Part shown: piece after piece, positions 1 through 10,800 of the stretch
Position numbering within the stretch: position 1 is the stretch's first letter
Layout: every line of letters starts with the position of its first letter
Origin: Pegea sp. RAD2-039
Lineage: Eukaryota > Chordata > Thaliacea > Salpida > Salpidae
Assembly (NCBI GenBank): GCA_034620365.1
Contig: JAQGEQ010000363.1
Location: 1,240,001 to 1,304,000 of the forward strand
Direction of reading: 5' to 3'
DNA: 64,000 nucleotides
Translations under genes and position numbers: made by a program
Notes under the pieces: model-generated
What the model was told of the DNA's origin: nothing
The model's database searches: none
What the model saw: the letters and a program-made list of their open reading frames with translations, nothing else

Positions 1-913
1 GAAGTAACTTAATGTCTCCAAGATTTGGCCATTGTTTTGATTTTTCTTTACATAAAACTATTTCAATTTTACCTGAATCATTTTTCAAAGAAACGATGTT
101 ACTTTTGACAACAGAATCTAGTTGTATGATGCAACCGATATAATTTGCTTCACTCTTAGAAGATGGGAAAATTTCAAGCAACACTTTTGTAAAATTATCT
201 ATAATATCACAGGAAAAATATTCAATATTAAAGTTAGTAGTGTGACAAATTATGACATAATCCATAGTTTGAGTCCAAGAAACATGGTTCTTTGGTTCAT
301 AAACTGCATCTGCATCCACTTTTAAGGAAGTTTTCTCAATACCTTTGACAAGATTTGATGTTATAGGAGGCGGCAGCATCACAGGAACTTGTAGTTTAGT
401 GGTTTGTTTACTAACTTCATTCAATGATTGGTTTGGGATGTTGAGTGAGGTTGAAAGTGTTTGAGGCTTTGTCAGTTTTAAATTTGGTCCACTTCCAATC
501 AGTTTACCAACTAAACAAGCTTGTAACATGTTATCAACATTCACCCATCGATGTACAGAATCAAATAATTGAGTTGCGTCTTTTCCAACTCCTTGCATCA
601 ACTGATCTACACCCCCGGGGTGAAAACTCATGTAAGATGTCACATTATAAACTTTGCCTCTAATACCCATCCATGCATCTTGCTTTGTACAATGTTTAGC
701 TAACTCCTCAGTAGTCACTTGTAATAAACGGGGCCCAGTCCCACATAAAACTCTTTTCCAGATTTACTTAAGCGAATCCCCAGTCCCACATAAATCTTTT
801 CCAGATTTACTTAAGCGAATCCAATCCATGAGAGAATGTCCAGGAGCAAGAGCAATTTTTTCTCTGCGATATCCAGCTCGCTGAGAACTATTTGGTAAAG
901 GAAATTGTGACAT
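1..913 (-). CDS. CYB5R4: Cytochrome b5 reductase 4 (NCB5OR), N-terminal part, runs off the window
   Basis: A soluble flavohaem reductase that passes electrons from NAD(P)H to haem. The start is at 911-913 (MSQFPLPNSSQ...). The reading shows the family signature SLMDWIRLSKSGKDL, then a cytochrome b5 domain with both axial histidines (HPGG and SVHRW), then a CS/p23-like domain ending near the window edge (GKIEIVLCKEK). The FAD/NADH reductase domain would lie outside the window. No intron is needed across about 900 bp. Oddity: a 43-45 bp tandem duplication just after the SGKDLCGTG segment puts a TAA (764-766, minus strand) in frame; omitting the extra 45 bases restores a protein whose length here matches the family. 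It is therefore a real allele defect, a recent pseudogene, or an assembly error. Identity is certain; integrity is not. Confidence 0.88.
734..822. repeat. Tandem duplication of about 44 bp inside CYB5R4
   Basis: Two head-to-tail copies (about 734-779 and 779-822) share nearly all bases; the left copy carries two extra bases (aaaactctt against aaatctt). The net gain is 45 bp, so the frame is kept but the extra copy supplies a stop codon. Confidence 0.9.
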
Positions 914-978
914 GGCAACTCTCACATCAATTCACCAGCAAATTTCTCAAATATTACTTTCTGAAATTACACCAAATA

Positions 979-984
979 TTTATT
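979..984 (-). terminator. Poly(A) signal of frataxin
   Basis: AATAAA on the minus strand about 155 bases after the frataxin stop and only about 65 bases before the CYB5R4 start. Confidence 0.6.
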
Positions 985-1137
985 CTTTATAATATATTTA
1001 AAAAAACTGTCAAATGTTTAACAAAAATCAAAGAAAAATATATTATTTAAACATAAATATAAATGTGATAATTAAGCACAAATGATCTTAAAAATGCTGA
1101 TGATTAAAAGTTGGAGAAATTTAATAATAATTTGTGA

Positions 1138-1623
1138 TTATTTGTGATTATCAGGGTTGCAATGAGCAACTTTTGACATATCGAGTTCACATCCAAGTAT
1201 TGATGAGAACTCTTCTTCTAAAAGTTCATATAAATATCTTCCATCATGAGAATATTTCCAAGAGTTATTTACAAAATCATATCGTTTAGGTCCACTCAAA
1301 GGTGATGACAGCCAGATTTGTTTGTTTGGAGTTTGCTTATTTATTACATATGTTCCAACATGCCTTGAAACCCTTAAAGTCAACACTCCATTATCAAAAC
1401 TTACATCATAATAATCATCAACTGAATATTTTTCACCAACTTCATCAAAATAATCACATAATGAATTAAGTGTATCAAAGCTAACTTTTTCATAATCAAC
1501 AGCAGATATTGATGATTGGTATCTACATAATAAACCTTGCTTTAATGTACTACAATCTTCTTTGACTAATAAAGTTGAATATTTTAAAGATTTAGCAAAT
1601 ACTCTAAATTGTCTCAACATCAT
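1138..1623 (-). CDS. FXN: Frataxin, mitochondrial
   Basis: An iron-binding mitochondrial matrix protein that regulates the cysteine desulfurase complex in iron-sulfur cluster assembly. A single exon of 161 codons. The N-terminal ~45 residues are basic and Ser/Leu-rich, as in a mitochondrial transit peptide (MMLRQFRVFAKSLKYS). The mature part has an acidic first helix (FDEVGEKYSVDDYYDV), then the invariant frataxin core TYVINKQTPNKQIWLSSP and SGPKRYD, and the C-terminal helix LYELLEEEF. Length and domain order match the family. The vertebrate gene is split into several exons, whereas this one is intronless. It lies 224 bp upstream of CYB5R4 on the same strand. Either of two adjacent ATGs could be the start. 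Confidence 0.96.
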   Translation of the reverse strand: MMLRQFRVFAKSLKYSTLLVKEDCSTLKQGLLCRYQSSISAVDYEKVSFDTLNSLCDYFDEVGEKYSVDDYYDVSFDNGVLTLRVSRHVGTYVINKQTPNKQIWLSSPLSGPKRYDFVNNSWKYSHDGRYLYELLEEEFSSILGCELDMSKVAHCNPDNHK

Positions 1624-2853
1624 ATAAAATATTATATAACTGACCTATTTTGAAACAAATGTAATTATTTAAATAATTTTTATATTTTTCAACTTAAATA
1701 AATATTTAGATATATGAATCTTTAAAAACACTTACTTTAGCTTTATGAATAGCATTAATGACAACAATATAGATTTATATACTTATTTACTAAGTTGTAC
1801 ATCTCATAAAGAAAAAAAAACAATATAGCTAAAAATAATCTATATTATAAGCTATAACATAAAAAAACTACTAACATTTTGGTAAATAAAACACACATCA
1901 AAACTTTATGAGTATTACAATTGATTTAAATAACTTTAACACTTGGCTAAAAGATTAATTTTCTATAACTTTAGCTAAAAACACAGATTACTACGAAGTA
2001 ATTCAGAACAATTATTCCAGAAATTAAAAAGTTCTATGTATTTTATGATACTAGCAAATTTATATAAAAATTTTCAGATAAGGTTTTATACATGATGCAA
2101 TCTAATTTTTACAAAAGCATAAGACATACCTAAACTACTTTTAAGGCTTGTTGTTTCAACAAGGTAATCTTATCAAAATTAAAATAATCATTACTAAGTC
2201 TAGAAGTACCATATAAAATAAGTTTAACAAAGTACCATACTTCTAATAGCTTGGTGAGTTTATAAAAATCATCTTAACTATATAATCAAAATATAACCTA
2301 GAATTAATAATTTCAATTATAATTAAAAAGAATTTTTGTCATTAATTTGAAAATCAATTTTGAATAAAAAATTGACAAGATAAGAGCATGCAAAGAAACT
2401 ATTAATTAAATATTCAAGATACAAAGTTATAATTAATTGTTCATTAAAAGAAAATGTCATAAAAATACAAAAATGGTTAAAAACATTGAATATTAACAAT
2501 TGTTTATAATTATTTAACATTTTTATTTCAATATTTAAAATATTTAGTTAATATTTTATTAAAACATTTGATCTTAATACAAATTTAATTAATTCTTAAA
2601 GTTTTTAATCCATGATTTCAATTCTAATTGTAATATAAGAAATATCTTTTAGTTACTAAAAATATTTTCCCCAGAAGTGAAAAATTGTGTAAATTTTCTA
2701 ATAAAAAAAAGCTATCTTATAAAAAAATACTTGATTAAGTTTTTAACAAGATTCATAAAGTTTTTTCTTTATTTATAATTAGCAATATAGCACTTTGTAT
2801 ATAATACTTTCTATTCGCATAACCCATCTACTCATACATCACTAAATTATTTC

Positions 2854-2909
2854 TTTATTTATCTATAACAATAAATGCGAAGGTAGGTACCTGAAGAGAG
2901 TACCTCTAA
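2854..2909 (-). repeat. Truncated copy of the SINE 3' end
   Basis: Shares the string with motifs ACAATAAATGC, GAAGG and GGTACCTGAA with the copies near 3612 and 19444. It has only the 3' part and no tRNA-like head. Confidence 0.6.
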
Positions 2910-3611
2910 ATTATACATCTTTTAAAGTTTGTAGAACTAAGAAGTCATCTTAGTGAGTTTTGCATAATCAAAGAACATATATAAACTTTCTAATCAAACT
3001 TGTAACAATTTCTGCAACATTTTTTTGACATTTTTCTTTGATCTGAAAAGTACATCATTCTTTTTTCTGTGTGTCCTTAAATAAGCTGCTTTAGAATTAA
3101 TGATATAAATGTTAAATAATTTCAGAAGCCTAAAAAAGTCAGAAAGAATCATAGTACAACTTTGCCTAATCATAGTTTTCTAAATGATGAATTTTTAAAC
3201 TAAATTTCAAGTCGTTCACTATAATAACTTTAAGTATACAACACCTTCTTAAAACCGTTTAAAGTTTGAAATGCATATAGATGAACATTAAGTACATTAT
3301 ACATTTACAAAGAAGTTTAAAATTGAATAATTTGTTTGTATTGAGTTTTAAAACACTTTTAGCAAAACCATATCAATTAAAAATAGATATCAAAATTATG
3401 CAATTAAAAGCTTCAAATACCAGTTTTTTAACAGTAATGTGATGAAGCAGATTTATTATTTAGACTAGTTTATCTTTTGTATAAAATTTAAACTTGTTAT
3501 GATGAAAATAAACTAATAAAGTAACAATAACTTAATTTTTTTAATAAATCTTAGTCGCAATTAGCTGCGATTCTAATATCATTTTTAGTATATATTATTT
3601 TATTTTATATA

Positions 3612-3790
3612 TATAAATGCGAAGGAGGGTGCCTAAAGAGAGCACATCTCACTAACACACATTCTCAGGAGTTTTTATGGTTTTTCTCAGGAGTTTTATA
3701 TGTCTCCACCTGGGGTCGAACCCGGTACTTCCTAGCTAGATGTACCTTGTAGCTAGGTGTAGTAACCGCTTTGCCACCAAGCAGGACATT
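3612..3790 (-). mobile_element. tRNA-derived SINE, with RNA polymerase III boxes
   Basis: On the minus strand the element begins with a tRNA-like head carrying an A box (TGGCAAAGCGG, complement of 3767-3777) and a perfect B box (GGTTCGACCCC, complement of 3712-3722). An unrelated body follows, with a short duplicated motif (CTCAGGAG, plus-strand reading), and then a 3' end that recurs as truncated copies at 2854 and 19444. The head does not fold into a full tRNA with a usable anticodon arm, so it is a SINE promoter rather than a tRNA gene. Confidence 0.75.
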
Positions 3791-4854
3791 GGTTATAAGT
3801 CGAAAGCTAACGACTTACCACCAGAAGTTTTATTATTTTAGAAACTTCAGTTATTTTTCAGAAGTACAAACAAAAGCATTTAAAGAAATTTTAAAATGTA
3901 ATTAAGACTATTTGAAAAAAAAATTAATCATATATAGAGGATTGTTTTAAACAAAATACTCTTTTGATTCTATCTAATGACTTAACATTTATATAAGTAT
4001 TTTTATGTAGGTTTTATGTGAAGTAATCAATTTTTTGTTCTTAGTGGCTTTACTTAAATTAACCTAAGTCAAAGTTAACAAGTATACTTTACAGAGTAAA
4101 AAACTGCCTATTATATGTTTTATAGCCAAAAATCCTTACAATGAAAAAAATTGGTTGAAATCATTTGGTGAACATTACTTAACTCTATTGGTGAAGTTAG
4201 TAAATTTTTAAAAAATTATCCTATGCTCTGTAGAACGCGCGTGAAAATAGAAAAAAATAAGTCAGTTAAAAAACACCATTTTAAGGTAAAAAAAGCATAA
4301 AGAATTTTTACCCTGTATTAATCTAATATGCTAGGGTTTGCTTCAAAATTAAAAAAGTAGAAATAATTGTACAGCTTTTACGTTGCCTAAGACAAAAATA
4401 AAAATTTTATGACTGATTTGAGACTATAATGCGTCATAAATTTTTTTATGTTTCACTCACTACATAAGTATCAGGCCTCTCCTATAATAAGCTGTGTATA
4501 CTGGTTTCTAGTTAAACTTTTTCTGTAATCTATGTATTTTTTCTTAGAGTCAGAGATTTAGAAATATTTTATTATTTTTGACATCAAATTATTTTTAGTT
4601 AGAAAATTCTGGATGCCAGTCCTTAGTATGATTGGTTTTTTTTAATAAAAAGTAACATAAATTTTTTGACACTAAAGTTAAACATAAAATCAAATAGTTA
4701 TTTGCTTAGCTGAATTTTATTTTCTATATCTTTACTATTATATTCATTCAATAATGCATTTTTTTTCCTTATTTTAATTTAAATTTTTTTATCAAGAGTT
4801 ATATACAATTATAGAGTTTTTATTTTGTGTGGTTGTTTGATTTATATTTCTAAA

Positions 4855-7800
4855 ATGTCGGCGATCCATTTCAAATTTTCAAGCAGCAATCAATACCAAA
4901 CCATTACATTTGATGGAATGTATATGTCATTGTTTGAGCTTAAAAAGGCAATTATGGAAAAATTAAAATTAAAGTCTACTGAAGCAGGACTAAATTTAAC
5001 AAATGCTCAAACTTTGAAAGGTATTTTAAGTAGTATATATAATTTAATAATTTTTATGAAAATGTATAAAAAATTTTTATGTTAATTTGTGTAAACTGAA
5101 AATTTTTTTGATAAGGATTTATTTTTTTATTAGTAATCAATATTATAAATTTTACAGTTTAATTACTTATATCATGATGTTTGTTGTATGTGTAATATAT
5201 TTAGTTAATTTTTTATTTCCCACCATCATGATTTATAACTTGTTTAGAGTACAAAGAAGATACAGCACAAATTCCTAAGAACAGCTCCATCCTTGTTCGT
5301 CGTGTACCTCCTGGAGTTGTTAAGGATGATGGCAAGGTTTATATTGTGTAAGTTTTTTCTTTATTCTATATAATTTTGTTCTGTACTTTAAAAAATATTT
5401 GTATTATAAATTGGTGATAACAAGTATCTATAGTTTCTAAATGGGTTTTTATGACTTGTTAATTGATTAAACAGCTGCCAATTTTTAGTATTGATATTAT
5501 ATCTTGGGTATAAAATATTTTATTCTTTCATATAATATTTTTATGTTGTTCAGCATTTCATTAGTATATTTACTTGGATTTAACTAAAATTTGATAATAA
5601 TTGATCAACATATTCTCATAAAATGTTTGTTTTTTGATTAATTTTTTTTCTTTTGTTTATTTTTAGCAACAAGTCAGAAACCTCTCTCCAACAAAAACCA
5701 ATCAAATACTCAAAATCAACTCAAGTATGTAAAAATCTTCAAATTTATTGTTTAAAAAAAAAGGCTATTTTGTTTATAAAACGAAAATCACTTTTTGCAT
5801 GTTTCATGATTAGCTTACCCCAGTAGTAGGCTTCCCATGGTTATATTCTTAAGTTTATATCTGAATGTAGTATAAAAGTGTTTTTTAGGATCATATCGCT
5901 GCCAATATTGCATCAAATAAATTTTTACTAAACTTTACTTTTTCACATGATCAATCTTTTATTAAAAGATATGATTTTAAGTTTCTGATCTAAATTTTAG
6001 TTTAAATATAAGAATTTTCTCTGTTATTATGTATACATAAGTACTTTTGTACAATTTTTTACTTGAACTGAATGCAACCTTATTCTACTAAGCTAATCAT
6101 TTTTTAACATAATTTAAGTAACATCTATTAAATATAGATGTTATTTTTATAATTTAAAATAACTATAAACTTTGTGATTGTTTATTTATATTTCATTTGT
6201 ATTTTTTCTAAATTAAATTTAATTTTTTCAAACATTCAAATTCTTATCAAAATTTACATTTTAATAATTAAACTTTATAACAATAAAACACAATTAGGAG
6301 ATAGTTTTAAATTTATTTATAACTAAGTTGGTAACTGAAATCTAGAGTTAAGTTTTTCTTCATGTTGCATATTCTTCTGTTGGAAGTATCGTGTTTTCAA
6401 ACATGGTTATCATATGAGTGAATTATATTTATTTAATTTTCTCATGTCGATTCCAAACAAACTGTTGATTTATATTTGCACTGTAATGTTCTCATATATG
6501 ACAATTTTACCCCCAAATTTTGTTGCTTACATAATTTTTTTATCGTCGCCAATTCTACATTTTACTTTTCTAACTTTATACATTTTTTACAATTAAGTCT
6601 ACTTTCCAACAAAGAGTTCCGACAAAACTATTTTCTATCGCTGTGTTAGCTTTTTTCAAATGTTATCTTCAACTTTTACTTTTGTAAAACATTTATATTT
6701 CTAAATATTTTCTTCGAAACGTTATATTTCACTCGTTGTCCCCGAGTTTTTATCGCTTTTAATAAAAGATTTTAATGTTTTAACTGGTATTCAAACCTAT
6801 GGAACAGATGTGTTTGTATAGATTATTTGCGCTACACTGGTTGATTTTATAAGTTTTTTCGCTAAGCTAATCAGTTTTTCATTAATTTTTTTTAAAATAA
6901 TAGTCCTTTTGTACAGTAAGATTTTCTTCTAGTACTTTTTATCAGTAAAATTTTGTTTTTTATTGTTTTTTTTTTCAATTTAATTGAAACTTATTAATTT
7001 TAGATAAAAGTAAAAGTTCAGTTAGAAATTTTAACTCTTGAAACCGAATTTGTTGAATTTAATTATTGTGCTAGATTATAGAATGTCAGTTTTCTCTACA
7101 CATTCCTACAAATCTTTTTTTGTTGTAAAATTCAAACTATATACTTTTGTTTAAAGTTCTTTCATCTACATCTCAAAAACCTTCTTGTTCTATCTAATGC
7201 TTTTTTATGGGTATTATTCTTCCATCTTCTGGTTTATATTTATGGTGAATGCAGTGTTTGTAATTTAAACCATTTCTTTAACATTATTCTATCTATGGTT
7301 TATCATATATTTTGAATAAACATTTTTAATACTGTTTCAAAGGTGTCAAAGTAAAACATAAAAATATTTGCTTCTAGTTTTCTTTTTTGATTTTAGGTTT
7401 CTTACTCTTTTAAATTGAAATTGATTAGCTTGCTTTGTCAACATTAATAATGTCTTAAAGTTCTTCTTCTCTTTGTTTTTATTATTCTATAATACTTGTT
7501 TAACAGTCAATGATATGTAGCTTTACGAAAAGATTTTTGTTGAATATTGATTTATTATTTGCATGATTTGATAAGAAGTTCTAGTAACTGTATACACTAC
7601 ACTTTTTGGTATTTGTTAAATTATGAAATTGTTTTATTTTTTAAATTATTTTAAAATGTTTCAAAAATTTTAATTCAACTTTTTTTTTATTTGTTCAAAT
7701 TTGGCTTTTTAAAAATTTGATTTTTTTTGTTTTTTGATAGTTAACTTTTATTTTCTTGAAAATATATTTTACTTGCCTTAGTTTTTATTAACAAGACAGA

Positions 7801-10800
7801 GAATGTAGTGAGTAAAAATAACAAGTGGATTTTTGCATGTTTGGGCAATTACTATATTTTGATTGACATTTCATTATTCATGAGATTATAAGTTATATTG
7901 AACAACAGTCCATTTGCTATTTCAACCAATTTGTGTAAGGGCTTTTTAAGGCAATTTTAAAATACTTTTCTATTTTTTGATGACTTCTTGATGTTTACTT
8001 TTTAATGATTTGTCAAGTTTTATGTTATTAATATGTAATATTTTTTATAAAGGATAGTGAAAAATCGACTAATATTTCTCTTCAAGAGTTATCAAAGGTT
8101 TGTTTAGAAAAGTTTTTACTGTTAATAGCAAAAATTGTTTTTACAAACTAATTATTGTTTAAATTACAGAAGAGCGATTTGGCTACAGCTCAGGCTTCAG
8201 AAAAAGACAAGCTTAAAGCTGCTATTTACCAGTCATCTTTGCAGTATGAAAATACCACGTAAGACTTTATAAACATAAATATTACTTGAGCTTGAAGTAT
8301 CTTATTACAAATAACTTCCTAATTTAAAAAAAATTAATTTTTAATAACAATAATTTGTTTTTATTGTCAGTAAGCTTTTTAGATGAAGAGAAAAATATTT
8401 TACAAAAAAAAATATTAATCTAATTTTTCAAATTGATATTTAACTACTTTGTTTATCTTTTATTTAAAACTAATTATATTTAAAAATGTTTCTCTAAGTA
8501 CATCATGATTCATGAAAAATATAATCTTGATTTTTTTCACCAGCTTACTTAAGCATCCTCGTTATGCTGGAGGGTATAGAAATAATAATCAAAATGTTCT
8601 TTGCTACCGGTGTTATCAACCTGGTCATTATTCACCACAATGTCATATACCAAAAGTAAATTTCTATTTAACATATTCAACTAATATTTAAACAAATGTA
8701 AATATTTAATTCTTTAAAGAATGATGCTGAACGTCCAAAGCCTTTGAAGATTCCAACTGGGATCCCACGGAGTCAGATGGTAGAAGTATCGAAAGATACA
8801 AAAGGTGCAATGATTGCTGCTGATGGGAAATATGTGGTTCCTAAGATGGATAAGTAAGCTCATTTGGTTACTTGCTCATTCAACTTGTAATTTAATTACA
8901 TTATAGAAAGGGTTATGATATTGGTAAGAAAGAAAGGCCACCGTTTATAAAGGATGCCAATCCTGAAACAACTGATGAAAATGAGGAGCATCCTGTTCCT
9001 GCTGAGTGCTGCTGTACTTTATGTGATGATCTTCTAGTTGATGCTGTTGTCATCAGTTGCTGTGGAAACACTTTTTGTGATGATTGTTAGTTTCTTACTA
9101 ACCAACAACCTTCTTTTGTTGACTGATTTTGTTATAAAGGTATTCGGAACAGCTTGCTCGAATCGGAAGATCATCAATGTCCTAAATGCAAAGCAAATAA
9201 TGTATCTCCTGACACTCTAGTAGCTAACAAACTGATCCGTGATGTAAATTCCATTCTGTTTACTTTCTAACATCACATAGTTGATATTAAACAACTTTCC
9301 CCTTTTAGGCGGTGGATAGATTTCGCAAATCGACTGGAATAGTCAGAAAAAGCTCGAGAAGGCCTGTGTGGCCGAGACCAGCTGCTGAATTTCCTGTGGT
9401 CTCGACCGTCAGTTACAACTCTGCCTTCAAGAATCGGGCTGTTTATGAAAGTTCGAAGACGGTGTCGAAGGGTTACGCAGTACGAACTGTCACCACTCAG
9501 TCACAACTACTCATGAATAATGCTGTGAAGAAAACAGCTGCATCTGAAATCCAATCTTTGTCTCCTCTCAATGATACTGGCAAGATCTGTCTTCGTATCC
9601 CTTCCCCTCCTCGTGATGAATATCTTCTCGCTTCTAATAGCACTTCTGATGATATTTCTGCTGATTCCAAAATAGAAACTGCTGAAAATGGTTCCCCATC
9701 AGATGAAAAAACTTCACTCGCTGAAAACTCTGTCACGTCTGTAGATGAAAGTGATTCCAAATCAATTCCTACTGATGACAAGTTAGTATCATATGTAAAT
9801 TTTCTTCCCGATCTTTTATCGTGTGTCTTTTTAACTGTTCCATTCTCTAAGTTTTCCATGAGTCTTCAAGAATTACGTTCCAGTTTAATTTGTTTGTTGA
9901 GTTGATTTATTTGAGCAAGTTTAGTTTAGTTTTTTGTGTATTTAATAAAAAGTTGATTTGAAATCAATTATTGTTGCGAAAAGTTTATTCATCAATCGGC
10001 TTTATGGTAATTGTATTAGATCCAAACGTGTTATTGTTGTGGAACCTCTGCCGCCAGGGACCTCACCTACTGAACAAGCACTTGCTTCATTTGCAGTTAA
10101 ACAAGATGGCTTAGTCCTGTGAGTTAGCTTAGATAGCTTTAGATCAAATACTTCAGCAGCAAACTTCTTGTTGTAAATGAATTTATAATCAGCCAACAGA
10201 CAGAAGAACTTATTGATATGAAATAATGTAGCGATCGACTTAAATGTTCAAATTTCTCTTTTAGACCTCTGCTAGAGAACAAGGGATCAGATGATAAAAT
10301 TGAAGATTGGCCTCTAAAGAATGAGAGCTTGACAGAAAATACAAATAATGGAAATGCGCAGATCAAAGAGGAAACTGGAATCCAACAAGATAATGAGAAA
10401 GTTGGGGAAGAAGTAGTTGAAAGCACTAAAGTGGAACCACAACAAGCTGCCTCGCCAGTGCGTGCCATTCAAACTATCGGTGAATTGAAAGTGAAAGAGA
10501 ACTCGAAGTTAAACAAAGAAGTGAATAATACATTCGAATCGGGTATTTTGAAAGATTTCAAAAGATTACCTCCTCAAATGCCGATTCAAAGTGTTTCTAC
10601 TTCCGTTCAATCTCTTCTTGGGGAACCACCGATCATGGAACATCTTGCATCTTCATTCACAAACAAACTTACTTCAGCTACAACTACATCTGTAGACATG
10701 CTCTCATCGCAAAACCCTCTTCTAGCTCAGCATCTTCTACCAAATGTAGTCTCAACTCTCAATGGAGCATCTCCATTCGGTCATTTGCTTCCAACTAATC

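Larger units (their letters stand above)
1624..4854. other. AT-rich intergenic spacer between FXN and RBBP6
   Basis: Divergent promoter side for FXN (minus) and RBBP6 (plus). Apart from a SINE and one fragment of it, I see only A/T-rich sequence; the short ORFs here have no coding character. Confidence 0.6.

Noticed and set aside
1-913. CYB5R4 as a processed retrocopy because it lacks introns
   Set aside because: Several other genes here (FXN, OXLD1, TMEM218, SEC61G) are intronless too, and no poly(A) tail or target duplication can be seen, so the lack of introns is not evidence by itself.
3712-3777. A tRNA gene on the minus strand
   Set aside because: A and B boxes are present, but the stretch between them does not form a usable anticodon arm, and the 3' part recurs as a truncated repeat; it is a SINE promoter.
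6414-6596. 60-codon hydrophobic ORF inside an RBBP6 intron
   Set aside because: Composition is that of AT-rich intron sequence (Phe, Ile, Leu, Tyr); it has no start context or signal and no family resemblance.
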